Of a DNA stretch of 64,000 nucleotides, positions 11,676-22,559 are shown in pieces. The DNA lies in contig ML679946.1 of NCBI GenBank assembly GCA_007922225.1, forward strand, positions 94,680,759 to 94,744,758, given 5' to 3'. How positions within the stretch are numbered: position 1 is the first letter of the stretch; the number at the start of each line of letters is the position of its first letter. A program made the translations under genes and the position numbers. This stretch comes from Emydura subglobosa (lineage: Eukaryota > Chordata > Testudines > Chelidae). The notes beneath the pieces were generated by a model. That model was not told the DNA's origin. It saw only the letters and a program-made list of their open reading frames with translations, and did no database searches.

Positions 11676-11962
11676 GGGTATGTCTACACTGCTGGCAACT
11701 TGGAGATCGATGCAAAGGGATCGATTGAGTGGGTTGTGGAGACCTGCTCAATCAATCCAAGAAGTGCTCTCTGGTTGATGTAATTTAAACCACCTCCCTT
11801 GACAGTAGTAAAGCTGTGTTGACCTGAGTGAGGGTGTTTCTAGTCAAAGCAGCACAGTGAAAACGCCGCGGTTTGGCAACATAAGTCGACCGGAGATATG
11901 CAAGCTACTTTACGTAGCTTGCGTATCTCCCGTCGACGACTAGTGGCAGTGTAGACCAGGCC
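11676..11962. mobile_element. MITE, second copy of the GGGTATGTCTACAC family, with strong internal hairpin
   Basis: The ends gggtatgtctacactgc and gcagtgtagaccaggcc are inverted repeats. Inside, 11885-11937 forms a near-perfect palindrome: gtcgaccggagatatgcaag pairs with cttgcgtatctcccgtcgac. The copy at 2151-2444 shares both ends and the hairpin. No clean TTA duplication is seen for this copy. Confidence 0.7.
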
Positions 11963-12169
11963 AGATAACTCTGTAGCTACTCAACAGGAATATTATTGGC
12001 CTCTACTTTCTTGGTATTTAGAAAGTAAGGTAGACTGATACCTTATGCTTTCAGCTCACTTCTATCATTTAATTAAGATATACATATATTTTCCTTTTTA
12101 ATTCCCTTCAGTAATTATGCCCTCAAATTGTGTTCATTTTAGTCCCTCTTCTCTGAATTTCTTTCAGTT

Positions 12170-12895
12170 TATTTGATTCCAGATGAAAAATTCTATATGC
12201 TGAAATACAACATGGGAAATAAGTGGCTAGGTAGTATTACTATAGGAAAGGATCTGAGGGTTCTAGTGGGTTACAAATTAAATATGAGTCAACAGTGTAA
12301 TGTAGTTGCAGAAAATCTAATACTATTCTGGGGTGTATTAATGCGTGTCATATGTAAAACATGGGAGGCAATTCTTCTGCTCAGCGCCGGCGAGGCCTCA
12401 GCTGGGGTATTGTGTCCAGTTTTAGGCATCATGCTTCAAGAAAGCATGTGAACAAATTGGAAAGATTCCAGAAGAGAGCAACAAAAATTAAGTTTTAAAA
12501 AATCTGATCTGAGGAAAGATTAAAAGACCTGGTCATGTTTAGTCTTGAGAAAAGAAGAATGAGGGAGGGGAACCTGATAAGTCTTTAAATATGTTGAGAA
12601 CAGAGATCAATTGTTTTCCATGTCCATGGAAGTAAGACAAGAAGTAATTGCCTTAATTTGCAGCAAAGGAGATTTAGGTTAGATATTAAAAAAAAATGTT
12701 TTAACAATAAGGATAGCTAAGTACTGGGTAGGTTACCAAGGAAGATTGTATAATCCCCATCACCAGAGGTTATTGAAAATGGGTTAGACAAACATCTGTT
12801 GGGTGGTCTAAGTGTCCTTGGTACTGCTTCAGTCCAGGTGGCTTGAGCAGATGACCTCTCAAGGTCCCCTTCCTCCCTGTGTTTCTATGCTTCTG
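12170..12895 (+). mobile_element. CR1 LINE, 3' part
   Basis: The segment encodes degraded CR1 RT C-terminal sequence (GNKWLGSITIGKDLRVLVGY, NMSQQCN), then the usual LINE end: agagagcaacaaaaatta, gaggttattgaaaatgg, gatgacctctcaaggtccc and a tail resembling tctatgcttctgtg. It is 5'-truncated and mutated, an older subfamily than the copy at 16881-18115. Confidence 0.85.
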
Positions 12896-14030
12896 TGTTT
12901 AAACACTAGTAGTGGTGACGGTAGTGATGTACCAAAAAATAGCAGTATATGCCATGTGATAAATGTACTTTTCAGTCAGTGCCTTATACAAGTGTATTGT
13001 AATGTTCTTAGTCCTGATGTGTTTTCTGTACTGCCCACAATAATATGGTGCCATAATATTTTGCAAGCTCCTATCCCATTTGTGCTCATCTTACAAATAA
13101 CCAGTTCCTCTAACTAAAACGAGTTATTTCCATTCAAACACCATGTTTTCAACACTCCCACCTTTGATGCTGAAATTTTCCATGCTTGGTCTCTGCTGAT
13201 CACTGAAACTATTCTTCCTGAAAAGTTCCATTTTATGAAAACTTTAGCATGTAGAAAACTAACAGTAAATGGACTTTCAACCTTATAGCCAATTCTTAAA
13301 TAATTGCATAAAATATAGAAATAGTTTGCAGACACAAACTGACAATTTGTTATGAATTTTATTTTCATATTCACACAGAATTTTCCAGTGTATGAAGAGG
13401 TAAATTATTATCTTGTTTTCCATTAAGGCAAATGTTGTTAAAGAATAATTTTGTTTCATTATGTTTAGAGACAGGTTACATACCAACTGGCAGCAAGCAA
13501 CATTTCATGTCTGTTGAATATAATGTACATTTATTTGAAAAAACAGATTTTTTAAAAAAAACTAGTGCCTGTTCACTCTAAGTATTACAAAAGAAGCTTC
13601 TTGGACAACCAGAATTTTAAAGCAAAGGGTGTATTTCACTAGCATATTTATTTACCTACCAGAAAATACTGGATCTGATGGAAGTAAAATAAATGATCAT
13701 TTACAGTTTGGCACCAATGAAACACCAGACATGTCGTTGCTGAAGTTTGAGATCTGGAGGCTATATACAAATAATGTACTGACTTAATTTTCATAGTTGA
13801 TGACTGTCTTGTTCATTTACATAAATTATAGCAAATATCCCCATTACCAGACTTAACTGACAAGACTGCAGCATAGAATGTAGGAATTGCTATCCCTCTG
13901 GCATCTCTGATTTTTGGATCAAACAGGAGATTTAACAGCTCTTAATATCCATTATATTTCCATCCACTTGAAATATAGTAGGTGAGAAATCATATTTGTC
14001 TTTGCTACTGTTTGTAGGCCTGGCTTGACA
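12896..14030. other. AT-rich intron sequence, nothing recognised
   Basis: No coding, RNA or clear repeat signature. Confidence 0.35.
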
Positions 14031-14450
14031 TGAGTAATTGTACATGGGTGAGGCCTCATTCCTTGGGTGATAGGATTAGGGAGGTAGATGGATCAAGGAG
14101 GCTGGAAACAGAAATGGGAAAGATCTTAAAGGATAAAATAAGCCTGGAATGTAAGATGCGGTAAAGAGTAAGTCATGTATGGACAGTGCGTCCTGTACAG
14201 GGAATGGTGGCTTCATCACTTTGTAGAAAATCTTAAAATGGGTGATGCAATGTTATGTGAAGTTGTTTGCTTTGTAACTTTGAATGTGTGGTATACCCTG
14301 TACCCACCTGCTATGATTGAGCCTGATCGGTTCAAGTTTAGTTAGATTTATGCCAATAAAGATGAGTGGATGAGTGATGAGTTTGGAGTTGCTCTGTGTT
14401 CTTGGGAACCGAGTGGATAAGGTGTACTCAATATACTCCTAAGTGGGTAA
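14030..14450 (+). mobile_element. Possible solo LTR of an endogenous retrovirus
   Basis: The segment tgacatgagtaattg...gaatgtgtggtataccctgtacc...gccaataaagatgag...ttgctctgtgttcttgggaacc has the layout of an LTR end. A promoter-distal region is followed by an AATAAA polyadenylation signal at about 14353 and a short GT-rich U5-like tail. There is no adjacent gag/pol reading frame. The boundaries and target duplication are not defined, so this is a suggestion only. Confidence 0.35.
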
Positions 14451-14856
14451 GGTCTCAAAGGCTACCTCAATACTGTTAAAATTCTCACTTTTGTCTTTGA
14501 GGGATGTGACCAGGTGCCTGGATGGGTCACATTGAGAATGCCACACTCAGGACAGATTGCAAGAAATAGGACGGACAATTCCGCAGACTGGTGGTTTTTT
14601 CTATAATTAGGTTCACCAAGCCAGTAACAAAACAGCTTCTGCAATACCACACTAGTTAATAGGAAGCCAAACAGTTCACTTTAGGCAATCCAGCCCTTGG
14701 CTCCCATCTAGACAGCCAAGTCTAATTTAGTCAGGGTTTACTGAAACCCTGATTCACTAAATGTTAGGCTTACCAGTCCCAAAGGACCGGACATTTATCC
14801 CCAGGTCAATGAGTCTCAGTTTACCCAATAATCATGTTGATGCTAATCCTCTAGTA

Positions 14857-15116
14857 TAGTGTTTCTCAATTATATTTCGCCGTGGCACCCTTGCGCAGCC
14901 ATGCCATACCCTCCACTGACAAGTCCAGGAAACCTTCCCCTTTTCGGCGGCGCGGTGTAGGCTGGTTTCAGTGCTGCGCGCTCTAAGCTGTTTTCCGCGG
15001 CGTGCTCACAGCTGTTTGGTGGCGCGCGATTGCTGTTAATTTTGACGATGCAGTTCTGCTTTTTCGCGGAACCCTTCAACTCCAGGATTCCGCGGAACAC
15101 TATTTGAGAAACACTG
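14857..15116. mobile_element. 260-bp CpG-rich hAT-type MITE with perfect 8-bp target duplication
   Basis: The ends tagtgtttctcaa and ttgagaaacactg are inverted repeats. The identical 8-bp ctctagta stands immediately on both sides (14849-14856 and 15117-15124), the hAT target-duplication length. The body is GC- and CpG-rich (ggcggcgcgg, ttccgcggcg, ggcgcgcgat) in an AT-rich intron. No coding capacity. Confidence 0.88.
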
Positions 15117-15124
15117 CTCTAGTA

Positions 15125-16290
15125 ACTAAAACTAAAGGTTTAATAATAGAAGGAAAAAGAAGAGAGTTGCCAATTTAAAAGATGCATATACATACAAATA
15201 TGTGTAAAGTCCTTAGGTCAATTTCATAGCAGAGATGAGGCTGCTGATTTGAAAATGTCTTCCTGGAATTAATTTAAAAAGATATAATCCAATAGGCAGT
15301 CCAGGTGTAAAATCTGTTCAATTTTTCCATGAGAATTCCAGGGTAAGGCTGCAGACCTCAGTCTTATGGTTTAGACCTTGAAAGTTAAAATTTAAGCAGG
15401 CCTGAGATGGCAGGATCCAGCCTGGGACTTTCCTTTTATATCTCTTTGGCAAGCTTCTTGTCACAGCAGGCCCCTGCATTAGAATATGCAGTGCAGATTT
15501 TGTGGGCTGTTGCTTTGAAGCCAATCTTCTATTTCCTATGCATACACAAGTAAACTAGTTGCATTCATTCACCAAAGGCAATTATAGCATAGATGGTTAG
15601 ACTGAAGACAATGTAGATGAAAATATTGGTTTCCTGCAGTATCTTACACTTTGATTTTAAGGTTAACCCAGTCGCATACATAATTAAGGCCTTTAAGACA
15701 TGCAAGGGAAATAGCATCTACAAGCTAATTTGGTTACATTGTTAAACTTCTAACAAGATATAGGTAAACACAGACAAATACACTTAACATCTACTCTTAA
15801 TTCCTATTACTGCAAATAAATAGGTTAATGATTACTGGTACGTCTCTTTGAAATTTGCATACAAGAAGATTCTCAGTTACATTCCAGTGCCTTTTGTTAA
15901 ATTGTTATGGATCATACCCAGATTGGCTGGTCTGTCAGTGTCACGGGGGGGGGCATTTAAAAACGAAATCTGCTGTATTCGGACCCAATGTGGAATTTTT
16001 TTTAACTCTTGTGCACATTGCAACCTTCTATAATGGTTAAGTTTTACCAAGTTCACTTCAGAAATTTGTCAGCATGGTACTGTCCTACTAATGACAAGAG
16101 AAGGGTTGTAATTCATTTTTTCCTATATAGGTCAGGTCATCTTACTGTCGCTTATCAGTACTTTGCCTGGATTGTTTATGATGTGCTGTCCAGCGGAACT
16201 TCCTTTTACTACCCTCTTGTGCCATAGTCTAATTTTTCTCTTCCTTTTGATTGTCAGAATTTAAGTATTTCCTTTCCACTTCTCACTGCT
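15125..16290. other. Intron sequence, nothing recognised
   Basis: Anonymous sequence with a G-run at about 15943. The start of the PLE near 16300 is the next recognisable feature. Confidence 0.35.
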
Positions 16291-16299
16291 TTCCTGACC

Positions 16300-16880
16300 T
16301 AGAACAACTCTTCCTAAAAACTCATCCCCAAGCACTTCTCTTTTACCTACACTACATTAATGACATTTTCATCATCTGGACCCACGAGAAAGAGTCCCTC
16401 GAAGAATTCCACCAGGATTTCGATAATTTCCACCCCACTATCAACCTCAGCCTGGACCAGTCCACACAAGAAATCCACTTCCTGGACCCTACAATACAAA
16501 TAAAGGATGGTCACATTAATACCACCCTATATTGAAAACCAACTGACCGCAATACATGTCTTCATGCCTCCAGCTTCCACCCTGGACACGTTACATGATC
16601 CATTGTATACATCCAAGCCTTCAGATACAACTGGATTTGCTCCGATCCTCAGATAGAGACAAACACCTACATGATCTCCATAAAATATTCTTAAAACTAC
16701 AATAACCACCTGGAGAGGTGAAGAAACAAATTGACAGAGCCAGATGGGTAACCAGAAGTCACCTACTACAGGACAGACCCAACAAAGAAAACAGAACCCC
16801 ACTGGCCATCACTTACAGTCCCCGGTTAAAATCTCTCCAACATGTCATTAAGGATCTGCAACCTATCCTAGCAGATGATC
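16300..16880 (+). mobile_element. Penelope-like element, RT part (left of the CR1 insertion)
   Basis: The frame contains YLHYINDIFIIWTHEKESLE, where YIND stands for the RT catalytic Y(I/V)DD box with the first Asp changed to Asn. It is followed by FHPTINLSLDQSTQEIHFLD, IQIKDGHINTTLY, KPTDRNTCLHASSFHPGH and, in shifted frames, the RT thumb and linker. This is the Neptune-type PLE RT. It continues after the CR1 at 18116. Frameshifts and stops make it inactive, as does the Asp-to-Asn change. Confidence 0.85.
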
Positions 16881-18115
16881 ATAGAATCATAGAATATTAG
16901 AGTTGGAAGGGACCTCAGGAGGTCATCTAGTCCAACCCCCTGCTCAAACCAGGACTAACCTCAGCTATATCATCCCAGCCAGGGCTTTGTCAAGCCTCAG
17001 CTTAAAAACCTCTAAGGATGGAGATTCCACCACCTCCCTAGGTAACCCATTCCAGTGCTTCACCACCCTCCTAGTAAAAAACTTTTTCCTAATGTCCAAC
17101 CTAGACCTCCCGCCCTGCAACTTGAGACCGTTGCTCCTTGTTCTGTCATCTGCCACCACCGAGAACAGCCTAGCCCCATCCTCCCTGGAACCCCCTTTCA
17201 GGTAGTTAAAGGCCGCTATCAAATTCCCCCCTCATTCTTCTCTTTTGCAGACTAAACAAGCCCAGTTCCCTCAGCCTCTCCTCATAAGTCATGTGCTCCA
17301 GCCCCCTAATCATTTTTGTTGCCCTCCGCTGGACTCTCTCCAACTTGTCCACATCCTTTTTGTAGTGGGGGGCCCAAAACTGGACACAATATTCAAAATG
17401 CGGCCTCACCAATGCCGAATAGAGGGGAATAATCACTTCCCGCGACCTGCTGGCAATGCCCCTCCTAATGCAACCCAATATGCTCTTAGCCTTCTTGACA
17501 ACCAGGGCACACTGCTGACTCATATCCAGCTTTTTATCCACTGTTACCCCCAGGTCCTTTTCTGCAGAGCTGCTGCCCAGCTCGTCGGTCCCCAGTCTGT
17601 AACTGTGCATGGGATTCTTCCTTCCTAAGTGGAGGACTCTGCACTTGTCCTTGTTGAACCTCATTTGATTTCTTTTGGCCCAATCCTCCAGTTTGTTTAG
17701 GTCCTTCTGTATCCTATCCCTACCTTCCAAGGTATCTACCACTCCCCCCAGCTTAGTGTCGTCCGCAAACTTGCTGAGGGTGCAATCTACCCCATCCTCC
17801 AGATCATTAATAAAGATGTTGAACAAAACCGGCCCCAGGACCTACCCCTGGTGAACTCCGCTCGTGACCGGTTGCCAGCTAGACATGGAGCCATTGGTCA
17901 CTACTCGTTGAGCCCTATGCTCTAGCCAGTTCTCTATCCATTTTATAGTCCATTCATCCAACCCATACTTCTTTAACTTGCTGATAAGAATACTGTGAGA
18001 GACCGTATCAAAAGCTTTGCTAAAGTAAAGGTATATCACATCTACCGCCTTCCCTACATCCACAGAGCCAGTCACCTCATCATAGAAAGCAATCAGGTTG
18101 GTCAGGCATGACTTT
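16881..18115 (-). mobile_element. CR1 LINE nested inside the PLE; nearly open RT frame
   Basis: On the minus strand it starts at a [22 protein letters not shown] segment and reads through [20 protein letters not shown]. One stop (TAG at about 17827-17829) precedes [20 protein letters not shown] with the RT catalytic FADD box, then [20 protein letters not shown] and a frameshift near 17220. The 3' end (16881-17000) carries the typical CR1 ending, with attctatgattctatgat on the minus strand. It is 5'-truncated at 18115. This is the best-preserved CR1 in the window, therefore probably the youngest. Confidence 0.93.
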
Positions 18116-18910
18116 CCCTCGCTCAAGCTGTGGGAGGCAGACCTATCCTTGCTTACAGACAGCACCCCAACCTGAAGCGAATACTCACCAGTAACCATAC
18201 ACCCTACAAGAAGACCAATCCAGGAACCTACCCCTGCAACAAACCCCCTTGCCAGCTCTGCCCACACATCGACTCTAGTGACAGTCACTGGTCCTAACCA
18301 CATCAGCCACGCCATAAGGGGCTCATTCACCTGCACATCTACTAATGTGATGTATGCCATTATGTGCCAGCAATGCCCCTCTGCCGTGTACATTGGCCAA
18401 ACTGGACTGTCACTATGCAAAAGAATAAATGGACACAAATCAGACATAAAAAACAACATCCATAAACCAGTAGGAGAGCACTTCAATCTCCCAGGACACT
18501 CTGTAGCTGACTTGAAAGTTGCCATACTTTTACAAAAGAACTTCAAAAACAGAGTTCAAAGAGAAACTGCTGAGTTAGAAATTATCTGCAAACATGATAC
18601 AATCAAACTGAGTCTGAATCTGGACTTGGAATGGTTCTCTCATTACAAGAAGTAATTTTCTCTGTTCACACATTCTCACCTCCTAATCGATGGTTGTGAA
18701 TAGGCTTCAACTACTCTAACTGAATGGACTTTGCTTTTATCTACCTTCCCCATTGTTGTTACTTACCCTTGGATATGTATATATATACATCTCCTATGTG
18801 ATTTCTGTTTCTTACATCTGATGAAGTGGGTTACAGCCCACAAAAGCTTATGCCTGCAGAAATAAAATTTTAGTCTTTAAAGTGCTAAAGGACTCTTGTT
18901 TTTTCCTTTT
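18116..18910 (+). mobile_element. Penelope-like element, GIY-YIG part and tail (right of the CR1 insertion)
   Basis: The sequence resumes at ccctcgctcaagctgtggg, matching the uninterrupted copy at 7085-7985. It encodes the linker CQLCPHI region and the GIY-YIG core [31 protein letters not shown] and [18 protein letters not shown], ending at QRETAELEIICKHDTIKLSL and a stop near 18653. The tail (18790-18905) has ctgatga, a hairpin gtgggt-taca-gcccac and aaaagcttatgc, the layout of a PLE hammerhead ribozyme. Confidence 0.9.
18818..18866 (+). ncRNA. Hammerhead-ribozyme-like motif in the PLE tail (decayed)
   Basis: CUGAUGA (18818-18824) is followed by a 6-bp hairpin (GUGGGU/GCCCAC), then AAAA where GAAA is expected, then a 2-3 bp stem III with UUAU loop (AGCUUAUGC). 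A possible stem I pairs uuucuuaca (upstream) with ugcagaaa (downstream). PLEs are known to carry hammerhead motifs in their terminal regions. The G-to-A change fits decay of a CpG (cacgaaa to cacaaaa). The nucleotides at the cleavage site do not fit the consensus perfectly, so it is probably inactive. Confidence 0.45.
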
Positions 18911-20130
18911 TCAGTTTGCCACTCTCCTCTGTTCCCTTCCTGTTGACCACTGTCCCTCAAAACATATCTAGTAGTAGGTGGAAGATCTAGGGGGATAGAA
19001 ATAATTTTAAGTTGAACTGCATCCAGAATGTAATATTAGAACTAAAATAAATTCTTGTCCTTCTATGCATTTTTAAACCCATATAAGGAGGAATTTGTAA
19101 TTTTGTTTAATTTTATTATGGCTCTCTTAAAAAAATAAAAAACCAAATTACATTTTATTCTTGGCTCCTGTTGATTGTGTAACAAAGTAAAAAGTTACTT
19201 GAATATCAATCAGATACTTTCTTCGTTGGTTTCATTTTATAGCAATACTTTTTCAGTCATAGTAGCCTTTTCCTTTTCTCAGTGATAAAATGGAGATGAA
19301 AGACTTTAATTCTGCATATCGTATTTTTTTAAGTCAACATACTGCTGTGAAGTGCTAATACCGTTAAGATGTGTTATGCTGTTTCCTTTCTTCTGATTAA
19401 AAGGAAACATTTACATATTTCTCTCATTGTACTGTGTTTAAAAAGAGCTGGGAAGAAAACTTTTATAACCTGGCCTGCCAATGATTTGGTAAATTTATTT
19501 TTCATTCTACAAAGATTTCCCTCTATTTATTTTAATTACTTGTTTTGGTTAATGAGGACATATTTCTTTGGTGTTACAATAAATCGTAGGAGCTGGAGTG
19601 TCAGATTCTGAAATGTATATAATTTTTTTCTCATTTTTTATTAGTCTGTATATTACGAGTGATGTATTGCCTGGAAGCATGATCTCCCTTCGTATCACAT
19701 CAAACAAAAAGTTTGAGTCCTTGTTAACAAGCCCCTTCCCATTTTAGCTCCTCAAACTTAATCAATCTCTTATTTCACTAAATTATGATTTTCACCCTTT
19801 GTTTTACTAATGATGGTAACCTTTTCCACCTGTTTGTCCACTTCTCCCAATGAAGAGAGCTGCCTGTTATGTGTGGCAAAATCAGTTCACACATCCACAA
19901 CCCTGTCTTCCTTCAAATATTTTAAGATCTCTATTGTGATGCCAATGATGATGTCTGGACAAATTGCTTGTTAGTCTCTCTTGACCATGTATTAAAAAAG
20001 AAATATCAAAGTCTGCAAATTGTGCCATTAGTAAAAGTGTATATAAACTTCTGTTCCTGTTGTTTGCACGCTTTCCCTGTCTGTGTTTTTGTCCTTATTT
20101 TTCAGTTGTGAATTATCCAGGGCTTGGACT
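18911..20130. other. AT-rich intron sequence, nothing recognised
   Basis: No exon, RNA gene or clear repeat boundary was seen. Confidence 0.35.
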
Positions 20131-20134
20131 CTTT

Positions 20135-20212
20135 TATCATATGTTTGTACAGTATCTAGTACAACGAATGCCTGATCTTGTTTGGGGCCTCTGGGTGCTA
20201 CTATAATACATA
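20135..20212 (+). repeat. SINE/LINE 3'-tail remnant
   Basis: The phrase gtttgtacagtatctagtacaacgaatgcctgatcttg...gggtgctactataatacat resembles the conserved tail of tRNA-derived sauropsid SINEs and related LINE ends. Only the tail is present. Confidence 0.5.
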
Positions 20213-20224
20213 TTCTCCTTCAAG

Positions 20225-22450
20225 TGATTGTGCACATATTTATTCCATATTTATTTGGGTTTATGTGCACTCAGTTCACTTGACTAGGAGACTTTTGCCA
20301 GTATTACCACTAAGTGGCATATGCTCTTCTTGTATGTTGAGGTAAGAACATAAAAGGGGCAAGTCTGCCACCCTCCTCTTAGTTTCTTCTCAGCGCTGTG
20401 GAGCTGGAGCTCCATGTAGCTTTTGCTTTGATTCACCAGCTTTGTCTTTAGTGTTTATAATTCTCAGCCTTACTCTGTCAGCAGTGATGGCCCCACCAAT
20501 GTACGCAGCACCATTGATGACATCTCTTCAGTACCTTATTTCGGCACTACTGACATCAATTATGAGTTCAGCATTCTAACCACCTTGTCCTCAGGCTTTT
20601 TCTGACCAGCAGGTCTCCTCATTACCAAGGCACTCATGGACCCCAACAGGGAATGTTCCTCTTTCCAGATGAGCCCTACATCTCCTCATAAGCCCTTTAC
20701 TTTTATTCACCTCTTAGAATTTGTCCAAGGGACATGAGGCAGAAGGAACAGGACTGATATTATTATGAAAAGGTTCCTGTATGGTACCCGCCACATGGTC
20801 TACTCAGAGAATAGAATATTCTCTGTGACCCTATTGGTCTTGGCCTATTCCAAGGGAGTCTAGTCCTCCATCAGAGTTAGTCGAAGAGGAGAGCTCTTTC
20901 TCCAGTGCGCTAGAGAGAGACTTTCCACCATTCCTCCATCAGCTGTACTAGATCCTATTGGGAAAGGGGAATTAATGGAGGAAAGCCTAGATGTTGTCTC
21001 TTTCCTCCCTCCCCCCCACATATTTCACCCAGTTCCCCAGATGAAGCCGTCACCCCAGAGTTGTGACTTCTGGAGAAGGCGATAAATTTAAAGTCTTTCA
21101 GGACTTGACAAGAAGAGAGTAGCTCATTCTCTGGGTGTGCAGGCTGAGCTCATACAAGAAAACCCACGCGGCCTCTGCCCCAGGAAGGGTTGTCCTTCCC
21201 ATTAATGAAATCTTGCTAGAGCCAGCATATACCCACTGTCAAACCCTGGCCTAGCTACCACCTACAGCCAAGTGGGTCAATAAAGGTTTACCAAGTCACT
21301 GAGCAGGACATTGATTATTTCTTCACCCACCCAGTGTCTGAGTTGCTGGGACCCCCCTTTGAAAATATTTCAGGCTGTGACAATGTCCCCACAAAAGTGA
21401 TGACCCCTTCGCCCCCGCATGCCATGCCATCCTGACCAGCATGCACTGGGGCTGACAGCTCATGACCCTCCCCATGTAACTTTGCAACCCCCTGAGGGGT
21501 CACGACCCCCAGTTTGAGAACCCCTGCTGTACAGTAACTGTTGATGCCTTTCTTCTCCCCAGAGCCAATCAGCGTCTGCGTGATCCCTCCAGTTCCTCTC
21601 ATTCTAAGGGTGCTGAGAAAACTCGAAAGGGACAAAACACCATTAATGCTTTTGGCATCAGCCTGTCCAAGGCAGTACTGGTTCACAGATCTACATCAAC
21701 TTTTGATCAGATCACTGATAACTTTGCTGCTAGTTGAGGATCTCTTGCCTCAGAACTAAGTCAAGTCTCTGGATCCTAACCTCCAATATTTCCACCTTTT
21801 AGTATGGATGATCTGTGGATGAATACTTTTGAGAGATTGAGAGATGTTAAAGCCATATTGGTGAACAGCAGAAAAGTATTCACGAGAGCCACATACACAG
21901 CTAAATGAAGATTTTCTGTTTTAGGAGCTGTCTCAACACCTACCGCCCCATCACACAGAGATCTCACATGTATTGTACTTGTTACATTTGAAATCTTCTG
22001 ACCTATCACTTAGTTTTGTGAAAGTCCACCTGGTGTCAATATCTGCTTTGTATCTGCCAGTGGATGGACTTTCCATCTTCTCACCCTTTGGTTCCCAGAT
22101 TTTTGAAAGGTTTAGTCAGTGTCTATCTACTTGTCTTGTCCGGTACCTTTACTGGACCTTAACCTAGTCCTCTCCAGACTAATGGGTTCTCCTCATTATT
22201 TCTATTGTCTATGAAAAAGACAACCTCGCTATCTCTATTGTGTATGAAGAACATGATGGCAATCACCTCTATAAGGAGGATTTGAGAACTTCAAGCTCTT
22301 AGCTAATCCTCCTTTCAAAATTTTCATAAAGATCAAGTTTCTCTTAGGCCACACTCTAAGTTTATGCCAAAGATATTTTTGGCTTTCCATCTGAATCAAA
22401 CCATTCATCTTCTGGTGCCCCCACCCCTCCGACCCAAGGTCTCATTCTTA
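20225..22450 (+). mobile_element. DIRS-type retrotransposon copy C, internally deleted
   Basis: The 5' region (20230-20460) is followed by gag debris, including a phrase like DYFFTHPVSELL near 21310-21345. RT is absent. The RNase H-recombinase linker follows (PLILRVLRKLERDKTPLMLL, CPRQYWFTDLHQLLI, 21590-21705), then the tyrosine recombinase start (LLHLKSSDLSLSFVKVHLVS, 21978-22040) and its C-terminal part (KIFLAFHLNQTIHLLVPPP, 22367-22425). A hAT-like MITE sits inside at about 21380-21526. All frames are broken. Confidence 0.7.
21380..21526. mobile_element. hAT-type repeat fragment inside DIRS copy C
   Basis: The right end ggggtcacgacccccagtttgagaacccctg gives, reverse complemented, CAGGGGTTCTCAAACTGGGG, a classic hAT-like terminal inverted repeat. 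The left end is not recognisable, so the element is truncated or decayed there. Confidence 0.6.
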
Positions 22451-22559
22451 AAAAATAGTTTTAATATATTGTATTCTTGTTATCTTACATTTAGAAATGT
22501 GTCCAACGGTATGACCTCTGAGCCTAGTTACATAAAACAATTTCTCCTATAAAATATAT

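Noticed and set aside
17206..17826. A 206-codon open frame on the minus strand as a host gene
   Set aside because: It is the CR1 reverse transcriptase C-terminal region ([15 protein letters not shown]), so it is a transposon remnant.
17842..18546. A 234-codon open frame on the minus strand, the longest in the window
   Set aside because: It is a chimera: its first half is antisense to the PLE GIY-YIG coding region and its second half is the sense CR1 RT. No single protein is implied.
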